DNA from: Sulfurisoma sediminicola | GTDB taxonomy: Bacteria; Pseudomonadota; Gammaproteobacteria; Burkholderiales; Rhodocyclaceae | Direction of reading: 5' to 3' | NCBI RefSeq assembly: GCF_003865015.1 | Contig: NZ_BHVV01000008.1 | Location: 62,001 to 126,000 of the forward strand | DNA: 64,000 nt | Shown here: in pieces, positions 17,540 to 25,690 of the stretch | Layout of the letters: every line of letters starts with the position of its first letter | How positions within the stretch are numbered: position 1 is the stretch's first letter | The notes under the pieces: model-generated | Seen by the model: the letters and a program-made list of their open reading frames with translations, nothing else | Told to the model about the DNA's origin: nothing | Database searches by the model: none | Made by a program: the position numbers and the translations under genes

Positions 17540-19225
17540 TTACGAAAGGCCGACGCCAGGCTGGTTCGCCCCGCTCGCGCGTGCCTCGAACGCCGCCACC
17601 GCCTGCTCGACGGTGAAGAACATCCGTTCGCGCCCGAGCCGCTCGGCCAGCGGCGTGCGCCGCACCAGATCGAGCACCTCCGGATTGAGCGCGGCCAGCC
17701 AGAGTTCCACGTTCTGCCGGCGCAGGCGCTCCTCGCTTTCGACCAGCATCTTCAGCGAGGTGTATTCGAGCCCCGGCATCGCCGCGCAATCGAACAGGAG
17801 AACTTGCGGCGGCCGGACACGCGCCAGTTCGGAAACCTTGGCGACGACGACCGCGGCGTTGCCGAAGTAGATACGCCCCTCCGGTCGAACGATCAGCATG
17901 TCCGATATCTCCTCGTCCCCTGCATGCTCGGGCGCGATCGGCCTGAACACGTTGGTCCCCGGCTTGCGGCGAATCTCGCTGACGCGCGGGTTGTTCGCCA
18001 TGCTCATCAGGCCAACGAGCGAAAGCACGATGGCGACCAGAATGCCCTTAAGGGTACCGAGCATCATGACGCCAAGGCAGGCGTACAGCGCCCAGTGGAA
18101 TTCCATGGTGCGCACCTTGCGGATCGCCTCGAACTCCGCCGGCGCGATGAGGCCGATGGAATAGGCGACGACAACGGCCGCCAGGGTCGCGTGGGGCATC
18201 AGCGCCAGAACCGGCGCAAGGAACAGCAGGGTGGCGAAGGCCGCCGCCGCCACCACCAGCGACGACGCCTGCGTCTGCGCCCCGGCATTGAGATTGACGG
18301 CCGTCTGCGACGTCCCGCCGCCGGCCGGCATGGAGCCGATGAAGGCACCCGCGACATTGGCGGCACCCAGCGCGAGCAATTCGCGGTTGGCGTCGATCGG
18401 CGGGTCCTCGGGCCGCACGAAGGCGCGCGCGGCCGCGATCGATTCGGTGAACGAAATCAACGCGATGCCCGCCGCCGCCGGCCACATGGCCTCGAACAGC
18501 GACGGTTGCGGCAGCTGCGGTACCGGCAGGCCACCCTGGATCGCGCCGACCACGCTCACCCCCGCCGCCTCGAGCCCGACGACGGCCGATACCGTGATGC
18601 CCGCCGCCACGGCCAGCAGGGGCGCGGGCGATCTGGGCAGGAAGCGATGGGCCAGGCCGATCACGGCCAAGGTGCCCAGGGCGACCGCGAGCGTGGGCCA
18701 GGACAGTTCGGGCACATGTCCGACGATGCTCGCCACGTCGCGGAAGAAGCCTTCCTTGTGAATATGGATGCCGAGCAGCTTGGGCAGTTGGTCGACGACG
18801 ATGACGAAGCCGACGCCCGCCTTGAAGCCCGTGAGCACCGGCTCCGAGATGAAATTGGCGAGGAAGCCGAGCTTCAGAACCCGCGCCCCCATCAGCATGA
18901 GGCCGACGAGCACCGAGAGCGTCGCCGCCGCGGTGAGCGGGTCGAGGCCCGGATCCGCCCGCAGCGCCTCGCCGATCGCCGTCGCGCAGAGGATGGCGAT
19001 CGGCGTCGTGGTGCTGACGCTCAACAGGCGCGAGGTGCCCAGCACGGCATAGACGACCATCGGCACCAGCGCGGCGAACAGGCCGGCCTGCACCGGCAGC
19101 TGGGCGATCGTCGCATAGGCCAGCGCCTTCGGCACGACCACGGCGGCCGTCGTGAGGCCCGGCAGCAGGTCGGCGTTCCAGCCCCCGCGCAGCCGCTGCT
19201 GCGGTCTTTCGGAGTTCTCGTTCAT
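17540..19225 (-). CDS. SulP-family inorganic anion transporter with STAS domain
   Basis: 561 aa. It begins with the SulP signature region WNADLLPGLTTAAVVVPKALAYATIAQLPVQAGL, has about 10-12 membrane segments, and carries the second family region GAFIGSMPAGGGTSQTAVN. The C-terminal ~120 residues form a cytoplasmic STAS domain (IYFGNAAVVVAKVSEL ... VLLFDCAAMPGLEYTSLKML). SulP proteins carry sulfate, bicarbonate, dicarboxylates or other anions; nothing here fixes the substrate. Read away from the mltF-like gene, with a 125-bp shared upstream region containing an inverted repeat. Confidence 0.92.
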   Translation of the reverse strand: MNENSERPQQRLRGGWNADLLPGLTTAAVVVPKALAYATIAQLPVQAGLFAALVPMVVYAVLGTSRLLSVSTTTPIAILCATAIGEALRADPGLDPLTAAATLSVLVGLMLMGARVLKLGFLANFISEPVLTGFKAGVGFVIVVDQLPKLLGIHIHKEGFFRDVASIVGHVPELSWPTLAVALGTLAVIGLAHRFLPRSPAPLLAVAAGITVSAVVGLEAAGVSVVGAIQGGLPVPQLPQPSLFEAMWPAAAGIALISFTESIAAARAFVRPEDPPIDANRELLALGAANVAGAFIGSMPAGGGTSQTAVNLNAGAQTQASSLVVAAAAFATLLFLAPVLALMPHATLAAVVVAYSIGLIAPAEFEAIRKVRTMEFHWALYACLGVMMLGTLKGILVAIVLSLVGLMSMANNPRVSEIRRKPGTNVFRPIAPEHAGDEEISDMLIVRPEGRIYFGNAAVVVAKVSELARVRPPQVLLFDCAAMPGLEYTSLKMLVESEERLRRQNVELWLAALNPEVLDLVRRTPLAERLGRERMFFTVEQAVAAFEARASGANQPGVGLS

Positions 19226-19242
19226 TGCGCCTCCGTTGTGGC

Positions 19243-19291
19243 GTCACCCTCGTGGCGAAGCCATCTGATTAAAGCACGAAGGCCGGGTGAC
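19243..19291. promoter_or_regulatory. Inverted repeat between sulP and mltF-like genes
   Basis: GTCACCC (19243-19249) and GGGTGAC (19285-19291) are perfect 7-bp inverted arms 35 bp apart in a divergent intergenic region. They could be two half-sites of an operator. A TAGAAT -10-like hexamer for the plus-strand gene lies at 19322-19327. Confidence 0.3.
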
Positions 19292-19349
19292 ACACGATGC
19301 GGGATGGCGGGACCGGTCAAGTAGAATCGAATTTCGGAAAGGATAGAAA

Positions 19350-20861
19350 ATGTCGCCTCCATCGATGCTGCGTCCGCCTCGCTCGTCCGCACTGTGCGCC
19401 GTCGCCGCGCTGACTTGCGCCCTCGTGGCCGCCCCTGCCCTGGCCGCCGCGGAAGCGACGCCGCCACCGCCCGCGCAGATGACCTTCGACGTGAAGAAGG
19501 GAATAAAGCCGCTCGAGGGCGATCTCGACAAGATGATCGAGCGGCAAACCATACGCGTGCTGACCAGCTACAACAAGACCCACTACTTCATCGACAAGGG
19601 CATACAGCGCGGTCTGACCTACGATGCCTTCCGCCTGTTCGAGGACGACCTGAACAAGCAGTTGGCGAAGGCGCGCAAGCAGAAGCATCTCAAGGTCCGC
19701 GTGCTGTTCATTCCGGTCTCGCGCGACCAGTTGTTGCCGGCGCTGGCCGCCGGCAAGGGCGACATCGCGGCGGCGAACCTCACCGTCACGCCGGAGCGGC
19801 AGAAGCTGGTCGACTTCTCGGCACCGGTCTATCCGGACGTCAGCGAGGTCGTGGTATCCGGCCCGGCCTCGCCCGCGGTGGCGAGCGTGCAGGACCTGGC
19901 CGGCAAGCAGGTCTTCGTACGCAAGTCCTCCAGCTACTACGAGAGCCTCGTCGCACTCAACCGCGACCTCGCCGCGAAGAAGCTGCCTGCGGTGCAGATC
20001 AAGGAAGTGCCGGAGACGCTCGGCAACGAGGATCTGATCGAAATGGTGGGCGCCGGGCTGATCCCGCTCACCATCGTCGACAAGCACATCGCCGACTTCT
20101 GGAAGATGGTCTTCCCCCGCGTCACCGTGCACGACACCGTCACGGTGCGCAGCGGCGGCAGCATCGCCTGGGCGATCCGCAAGGGCAGCCCCCGGCTCAA
20201 GGCCGCGCTCGACGACTTCCTCGTCCGCCACGGCAAGGGAACCACGACCGGCAACACCCTCCTCAATCGCTACCTGAAGGACGCGAAGTACGTGAAGGAC
20301 GCGACCTCGGAGACCGAGCGCAAGAAATTCCTCGCCCTGGTGCAGTACTTCCAGAGCTATGCGCAACGCTACAGCCTGGACTGGCTGCTGATGGCCGCAC
20401 AGGGCTATCAGGAATCGCAGCTCGACCACAGCGCCCGCAGCAAGGTCGGGGCGATCGGCGTGATGCAGGTGATGCCGGCAACCGGCAGGGAACTCGGCGT
20501 CGGCGACGTCCGCGAACTCGAGGCGAACATCCATGCCGGCATCAAGTACACCCGGCTGATGATCGACAGGTACTACGACAAGGAACCGATGACCCAGGTC
20601 GACAAGATGCTGTTCGCCTTCGCCTCCTACAACGCCGGGCCGGCGCGCGTGCGCCAGCTGCGGCAGGAAGCGGCGCGACGCGGCTTCGATCCCAACGTCT
20701 GGTTCCACAATGTCGAGTACGTCGCCGCCGAGAAGATCGGTGCCGAGACCGTGACCTACGTCGGCAACATCTACAAGTACTACATCGCCTACAAGCTGGT
20801 CCAGGAAGCGCGGACGGAGCATGACCAGGCCGCGGCCAAGCTCAAGGCCGCCGGCAAGTAG
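19350..20861 (+). CDS. mltF: Membrane-bound lytic transglycosylase F-like protein
   Basis: 503 aa. Signal peptide (SALCAVAALTCALVAAPALAAA) for export. Residues about 50-310 form a family 3 solute-binding-protein domain (IRVLTSYNKTHYFIDKGIQRGLTYD ... LTVTPERQKLVDFSAPVY). The C-terminal part is a GH23 lysozyme-like domain with the catalytic glutamate in GYQESQLDHSARS (E355), GAIGVMQVMPATG and FAFASYNAGPARVRQL. This order is that of MltF, which cleaves the glycan strands of peptidoglycan with formation of anhydromuropeptides. AAAGGA at 19338-19343 is a good ribosome binding site. Two genes of unknown function follow on the same strand. Confidence 0.9.
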   Translation: MSPPSMLRPPRSSALCAVAALTCALVAAPALAAAEATPPPPAQMTFDVKKGIKPLEGDLDKMIERQTIRVLTSYNKTHYFIDKGIQRGLTYDAFRLFEDDLNKQLAKARKQKHLKVRVLFIPVSRDQLLPALAAGKGDIAAANLTVTPERQKLVDFSAPVYPDVSEVVVSGPASPAVASVQDLAGKQVFVRKSSSYYESLVALNRDLAAKKLPAVQIKEVPETLGNEDLIEMVGAGLIPLTIVDKHIADFWKMVFPRVTVHDTVTVRSGGSIAWAIRKGSPRLKAALDDFLVRHGKGTTTGNTLLNRYLKDAKYVKDATSETERKKFLALVQYFQSYAQRYSLDWLLMAAQGYQESQLDHSARSKVGAIGVMQVMPATGRELGVGDVRELEANIHAGIKYTRLMIDRYYDKEPMTQVDKMLFAFASYNAGPARVRQLRQEAARRGFDPNVWFHNVEYVAAEKIGAETVTYVGNIYKYYIAYKLVQEARTEHDQAAAKLKAAGK

Positions 20862-20884
20862 CGCGCGTCAGCCGGGAACCGCCC

Positions 20885-21259
20885 ATGTCGGACCGCACCC
20901 TCCGCTACCTGATCGCCGCGGTCATCGCGATGCTGCTGGTCTTCCACATCGGCAACCTGATCGCCGCCGCGTTCGGCGCGGCATGGGGTGCCGTGTCCGC
21001 CGTGGCGGTGGCCGCGGTATCGCTGCTGTCGGCTCGTCTGGCAAGAACCGGCGGCCGCAGTTCCTTCTGGTTCCTGCTGCCGACACTGCTGTTCACCATC
21101 GTGCCGACGGCGATAATGGTCTGGCGCGCCATCACCGCAGACACCGGCATCTTGCAGCGCCTGGTCGACCTGCTGCCCTTCCTCGTCGGTTTCGTCGGGC
21201 CGATCGCGTTGTTGTTCCTCGTCTACTACGAATTGCGCAAGCGCGGCCGCAGCGGCTAG
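20885..21259 (+). CDS. Small inner-membrane protein, four predicted helices
   Basis: 124 aa, very hydrophobic, with likely membrane segments around residues 6-28, 32-50, 61-81 and 98-116, and a basic C-terminus (LRKRGRSG). No domain recognised. It starts 24 bp after the mltF-like gene and is followed 33 bp later by the next gene, so the three probably share a transcript. Confidence 0.65.
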   Translation: MSDRTLRYLIAAVIAMLLVFHIGNLIAAAFGAAWGAVSAVAVAAVSLLSARLARTGGRSSFWFLLPTLLFTIVPTAIMVWRAITADTGILQRLVDLLPFLVGFVGPIALLFLVYYELRKRGRSG

Positions 21260-21291
21260 CCAGGCAGCATCACCCACCGGAGGTACGGTCC

Positions 21292-22302
21292 ATGTTCAAG
21301 CTGTTCCAGTCGATATTCGGCACGAGCGCCGAGGCCCACGGCAAGTATTCTGAAGACCTGATTGAGCGCGCCACGGAACGCGCGGTGGACGCCACCGATG
21401 CCCGCATGCGCGCCGTGTCCGGTTATCGCAAGAGCCTCCGCCCCGCGATCATCCACGCCCTCGACCACATCGTCGCCATCGTCGACGGCCTGGCGCCGCC
21501 GCTCGTGCTGAACCGCAGCGCCTTCGGCAGCAATGCCGAGGTCAGCGACTTCTTCGCCTCGGTCGAAGACATGAACCATATCCTGGCGCGCGACGCGGAG
21601 ATGCGCCAGTGGCAGGCGTCCTCCGGCGCGCCCCTCGCTGACCGTGTCGTCGCTCTGCTGCTGATGACCCTGAACGAGCGCAACGTGTTTGGCGTCGCGC
21701 TCGAAGGCGACCAGCTGCGCCACGACGTCGCCCAGGTCACGGTCAGCTTCGGCAAGCACCGCTTCGCCGATCCCACGGCCGACGAACAGGAAACGCGCCG
21801 GATGCTGATGCGCCGCGCCGGCGACCACCTGCTCAGCCTCGCGCTCGGCCGCATCGCAGAGACGCACGGCGAGCGCCGCGAACTCCAGCGCGAGCGAGAT
21901 CTGCTGCGGCTGAAGGTGAAGGCTTTGGCAGGCGGGCATTGGGGCTTCGACAGCGGCGACGACGCCGGCGAAGCGACCGACCCCGAGGCGGTGCAGCAGC
22001 GCATCGCCGAGATCGACGGCCAACTCGCCTCGCTCGGCAGCGGCCAGCTGCAGGCCCACCTCGACATCCTGGTCGACACGCTGACGCGTGCGGAGGAACA
22101 TTTCCGCAGCGAGAAGGCGACGCTATGCATTGATCGCCAGGGCATCAAGCAGGCGCAGCCGGGGCCGATGGCGCCCGAAATCGGACTCAGCGTGCTGCGC
22201 AATGCCGTCGGCCAGAGCCTCGTCGTGCGGCTGGTCAGCATCGAGCGCGGCGACCTGCCGCCGCCGCCCGACATGCTGCGTGAAGCACAGCGCTTTCTCT
22301 AG
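21292..22302 (+). CDS. Uncharacterised cytosolic helical protein
   Basis: 336 aa, no signal peptide or membrane segment. Predicted to be almost all helical, with charged segments at about residues 190-225 (AETHGERRELQRERDLLRLK) and 235-285 that could form coiled coils. The ATG at 21292 is chosen because GGAGG (21279-21283) lies 8 nt before it; the reading frame is open further upstream only inside the previous gene. Third gene of the mltF-like group. I do not recognise a family. Confidence 0.7.
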   Translation: MFKLFQSIFGTSAEAHGKYSEDLIERATERAVDATDARMRAVSGYRKSLRPAIIHALDHIVAIVDGLAPPLVLNRSAFGSNAEVSDFFASVEDMNHILARDAEMRQWQASSGAPLADRVVALLLMTLNERNVFGVALEGDQLRHDVAQVTVSFGKHRFADPTADEQETRRMLMRRAGDHLLSLALGRIAETHGERRELQRERDLLRLKVKALAGGHWGFDSGDDAGEATDPEAVQQRIAEIDGQLASLGSGQLQAHLDILVDTLTRAEEHFRSEKATLCIDRQGIKQAQPGPMAPEIGLSVLRNAVGQSLVVRLVSIERGDLPPPPDMLREAQRFL

Positions 22303-22338
22303 ACCCGGGGTTGCCCCGCACCGGCCGGACTTGCGCCA

Positions 22339-22995
22339 TCAGGTACGTGTTCGATTCTGAATAAGCTCGGCGAGCGTCTTGTGTCCGCGATCGCGGGCCA
22401 GGGCCGCGGCCGTAATTCCGTTCTTGTCCGGCAATTTCGGATTGGCGCCGCGCGCCAGAAGAAGTTCCACAAGGGACCCCTGATTGGTCGCGGCCGCAAT
22501 ATGGAGCGGCGTGCGCCCGGACACATCCTTGACGTTGACGTCCGCGCGCAAGTCGATCAGCGCGAGGAGTGCATCCTTCGAACCCGTCGCCACCGCCGCA
22601 TGCACCGGTGACATGCCCAAGGCGTCCTTGACGTCGATACGCGCACCCCTCTTCGAGAGTTCCTTGATGACCGCCGCACTATCGGTAAATGCGGCGACGA
22701 AGACCGCGGTGCGCTTGAGCCTGTCCGCCGCGTCGACGTTGGCACCTGCTTCGATGGCGCCGACCAGCGCGGCAACATCACCTCGTCCCGCGGCGGCGAT
22801 GAGCCTGGCATCCTTTTCATCCAGGCCTTTGGCAGAGAAGACATAGGCGATATCTCTCGCCGGGCTGTTGGCCGGCGCCACCGAAGCGGGCGGCGCGCTT
22901 TCGCCGCATGCCGAGAGCATGGCGCAGGCCCAAATGGCTAAAAGCGTGATGGCCGGGGGGGTGTTTCTATTTTCATGAAGCTCATGGTATCCCAT
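22339..22995 (-). CDS. Ankyrin-repeat lipoprotein
   Basis: 218 aa. Hydrophobic segment then a lipobox (MLSAC, Cys about residue 30), so probably a periplasm-facing lipoprotein. At least four ankyrin repeats follow, for example DAKGLDEKDARLIAAAGRGDVAALVGAIEAGA, RLKRTAVFVAAFTDSAAVIKELSKRGARIDV and SGRTPLHIAAATNQGSLVELLLARGANP. Ankyrin repeats bind other proteins; no partner is evident. Convergent with the preceding plus-strand gene (36 bp gap). Confidence 0.8.
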   Translation of the reverse strand: MGYHELHENRNTPPAITLLAIWACAMLSACGESAPPASVAPANSPARDIAYVFSAKGLDEKDARLIAAAGRGDVAALVGAIEAGANVDAADRLKRTAVFVAAFTDSAAVIKELSKRGARIDVKDALGMSPVHAAVATGSKDALLALIDLRADVNVKDVSGRTPLHIAAATNQGSLVELLLARGANPKLPDKNGITAAALARDRGHKTLAELIQNRTRT

Positions 22996-23045
22996 TCGGG
23001 GATGGCCTTGCCGGCAGCGCGCGCACGCGAACCGGGCACTGCGGC

Positions 23046-24416
23046 CTAGGACGATTCGGCGGCCGGTACGTGGCGATGCCAGTCTGCCGATGTCAGGTTC
23101 TGCCGTACGAAGCCGATATGGCCACGCAAGCCGTAGAAGAGATCACCGAAGGACGCAGGAATGACGATGCGGTTGACGGCGGCTTCGATGTGGTCGAGCT
23201 GCTGCAGCAACTCCTTGCGGCGCGCCTCATCCACGGACGGCTTGAAGCCCTCGCGCTCGAGCTCGAAGAGCGCCTGATACCAGCGATAGATTCGCGACTC
23301 GATGCGCCAGCGGTAGATCATGGGAGCGAACTTCAGCGCGGGCACGAGAAGAATAACGATCGGGACCATGAAAGCGAGCGTTCGGGCAATCAGGCTCGCC
23401 AGCCAGAAGGGGAAGGTCCGATAGAGAAAGCCCTTGCCCGTCGAGTAATAGCGGCTGGCATCGGGGCTGATGCGGAATTCGCCCTCCTTCGGTGACGGAA
23501 ACTCGCCGTGCTTGCGAAAAATGCTGGACGACCCATGCACTTCGCGCGCAGCCTCGAGCAGCAGGTCGGACAGCGCCGGATGCAGCGAGTCGCGGGCGAG
23601 CAGTTGTACCGTCGGGCCGACCAGGTAGATGTCTTCGGGCGGGAGGTCGATTCCCAAATCCAGGGATCCCCGGGGCAGGTGCAGCTTGTTGAGGATGTTG
23701 ATGCGGCGAACATAGGCGTCGGCCTGGACGAAGCTGAAGAGATGCACGTTGCCATCGCGCATCAGTTTGCGTATCACGCTCGACGCGGTGGAATCTCCCA
23801 TCAGGAACACGACGTCGATGCGGCCCTCGACCAGTTCCTTGCCGGGGTCCTCGAGATCGGTCTCGTCCAGAACCGTGTCCTGCCCCGGCGTGATGCCGTT
23901 CGCCTTGAGCAGCGCCAGCGCCAGGGCGTGGGTGCCGCTGCCCGCAGGGCCGACATTCAGCCGCTGGCCCTTGAACCGGGAAAGCAGATCGCGCTTCTCG
24001 CCCCGGTAGAACACCATCAGCGGCTGATAGGAAACGCTGCCGAGGGACATGAGGTTTTCGGGCGGCTTGCTCCCGGCCTCGCCCCCGAGCACGAAACCGA
24101 TATCGACGTCGGCCTTCGCATCGGCCAGACGCTTCAGATTCTCCGACGAGCCATCCGAGGGGAGAATCTTGAGCGTCACGCCATCGCGCGCGAGGATCTT
24201 CTGGTACTTCTCGGCGTTGCGCTGGAAGGTGCTTCCCGCCGGCCCGCTGGTGATGGTGAGCGAACGTGGTGCCGCCGTGTTGAGGAACAGGAACGCCGCG
24301 ATGCTGATCGCAAGACAGACTGCGACGATCGAGCCGACGGAGATCACCAGTCCCCGCCCGAAGAACGCAATGAGCCGCGCCAGGGTCCGGGTCAGGTAGA
24401 TTTTCGGAGACGTCAT
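23046..24416 (-). CDS. Membrane-anchored TAXI-type solute-binding protein
   Basis: 456 aa from the ATG at 24416, which has GGGGAT about 7 nt upstream; a GTG six codons earlier (24434) is the alternative. One N-terminal membrane segment (LVISVGSIVAVCLAISIAAFLFL) precedes a TAXI-type binding domain (RSLTITSGPAGSTFQRNAEKYQ ... LNVGPAGSGTHALALALLKANGI). Two further hydrophobic segments (about residues 325-365) and a helical cytoplasmic tail follow. TAXI proteins bind organic acids for TRAP transporters, but no TRAP permease gene lies nearby, and the C-terminal membrane part suggests a sensing or scaffold role instead of plain uptake (inference). Confidence 0.75.
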   Translation of the reverse strand: MTSPKIYLTRTLARLIAFFGRGLVISVGSIVAVCLAISIAAFLFLNTAAPRSLTITSGPAGSTFQRNAEKYQKILARDGVTLKILPSDGSSENLKRLADAKADVDIGFVLGGEAGSKPPENLMSLGSVSYQPLMVFYRGEKRDLLSRFKGQRLNVGPAGSGTHALALALLKANGITPGQDTVLDETDLEDPGKELVEGRIDVVFLMGDSTASSVIRKLMRDGNVHLFSFVQADAYVRRINILNKLHLPRGSLDLGIDLPPEDIYLVGPTVQLLARDSLHPALSDLLLEAAREVHGSSSIFRKHGEFPSPKEGEFRISPDASRYYSTGKGFLYRTFPFWLASLIARTLAFMVPIVILLVPALKFAPMIYRWRIESRIYRWYQALFELEREGFKPSVDEARRKELLQQLDHIEAAVNRIVIPASFGDLFYGLRGHIGFVRQNLTSADWHRHVPAAESS

Positions 24417-24557
24417 CGATATCCCCAATCGCACTTGAAAGATTCCACCATCGACTCAGGAGTTCCGGACGCCGGCCGAACGTCAGCTGCGCGCTTCGGG
24501 CACCCTAGATTTTTCTGCGTGGCACGCCACGCGGGGCGCGATGCGGAATGCCATGCG

Positions 24558-25634
24558 CTACTTCCGGGACGCGGTGACGGCACCGGATCCGCTGCCTTCG
24601 ACCCACTCGTCGATCAGGGTGTAGGTCACGGCGAGCACGACCGGGCCGACGAAGATGCCGACGAGGCCGAGGGTGATCATGCCGCCGATGACCCCGGCGA
24701 AGATCAGCAGCAGCGGCAGGTCGGCGCCCTTCTTGATGAGGTAGGGACGCAGCACGTTGTCGAGGGTGCCGACGACCAGCGTCCACACCAGCAGGAAGGT
24801 GCCCCAGCCATTTTCGCCACTCCAGTACAGCCACACGACCGCCGGCGCCAACACCAGGATCGGTCCGAGCTGGGCGATGCAGAGCATGAACATCAGGGCA
24901 GTCAACACCGCCGCCATCGGCACGCCGGCGATGGCCAGCCCGATGCCGCCGAGCACCGCCTGGACCAGCGCGGTGACCACCACGCCCATGGCCACGCCGC
25001 GGATGGCCTGGCCGGCCAGAACGACCATGTTCTCGCCGCGTTGTCCGGCCAGGCGCCGGCCGAAGAGGGTCAGCCAGGCCGCGGCGGATTCGCCGCCGGC
25101 GTACATGAGGGCGGCGATGAGGACGGTGAGCAGCAATTGCACGAAAATCATGCCGACCGTCCCGACTTCGGCGAGGAACCATTTTTTGACGTCGTCCGCA
25201 TAGGGAGTGAGCCGCGCGGCGAAATCCTGGATGCCTGCGGCAACATGCCCCTCCCAGAGCTGCTGCAGCCTCTCGCCAACCAGCGGCAGACCTGCTACCC
25301 AGTCGGGCGGCGGCGGCACCTTCGCTTCCATCAGCCACCTGCCCCAGCCGGAGATGACCTCACGATTGTCGGCGATGGTGACGATGGCAAGGAACAGTGG
25401 CACGATCAGCATCGCCAGCAGCAGCAGCGTCATCACGGCCACTGCGAGCGCCCGGATGTTCCAAAGCCGTCGCTGGACCCGGAGCATCACCGGCCAGGTC
25501 GCGACCACCACCGTCGTCGCCCAGATCACCGCCGGGATGAAGGGGCGCAGGATCCAGAACGTGGCAGCGATCAGTCCGCCGATGAACAGGACGCCCAGGG
25601 TGATCTGGGCGAGGTCACGCTGGTGTGGCTGCAT
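24558..25634 (-). CDS. AI-2E family transporter (YdiK/PerM-like)
   Basis: 358 aa. Two membrane segments near the N-terminus, a periplasmic or helical middle region (residues about 95-170) and a C-terminal block of five to six segments with the family features AGVPMAAVLTALMFMLCIAQLGPILVLAPAVVWLY and GTLDNVLRPYLIKKG. The family was named for autoinducer-2 export but most members have unknown substrates. Preceded by a perfect TATAAT on the minus strand at 25678-25673. Confidence 0.88.
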   Translation of the reverse strand: MQPHQRDLAQITLGVLFIGGLIAATFWILRPFIPAVIWATTVVVATWPVMLRVQRRLWNIRALAVAVMTLLLLAMLIVPLFLAIVTIADNREVISGWGRWLMEAKVPPPPDWVAGLPLVGERLQQLWEGHVAAGIQDFAARLTPYADDVKKWFLAEVGTVGMIFVQLLLTVLIAALMYAGGESAAAWLTLFGRRLAGQRGENMVVLAGQAIRGVAMGVVVTALVQAVLGGIGLAIAGVPMAAVLTALMFMLCIAQLGPILVLAPAVVWLYWSGENGWGTFLLVWTLVVGTLDNVLRPYLIKKGADLPLLLIFAGVIGGMITLGLVGIFVGPVVLAVTYTLIDEWVEGSGSGAVTASRK

Positions 25635-25672
25635 GGTCGCGCGGTCCGGAAATGAGGGGATTGAGCGCGGCG

Positions 25673-25678
25673 ATTATA
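25673..25678 (-). promoter_or_regulatory. TATAAT -10 element for the AI-2E-family gene
   Basis: Perfect TATAAT on the minus strand between the stop of the ACP-ligase-acyltransferase gene (25691) and the ATG at 25634; it predicts a leader of about 32 nt. No clear -35 hexamer. Confidence 0.4.
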
Positions 25679-25690
25679 GCGGCCGCCTCC

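Noticed and set aside
22306-22318. CGGGG-TTG-CCCCG hairpin between convergent genes
   Set aside because: A 5-bp stem without a T tract is common by chance in such GC-rich DNA.
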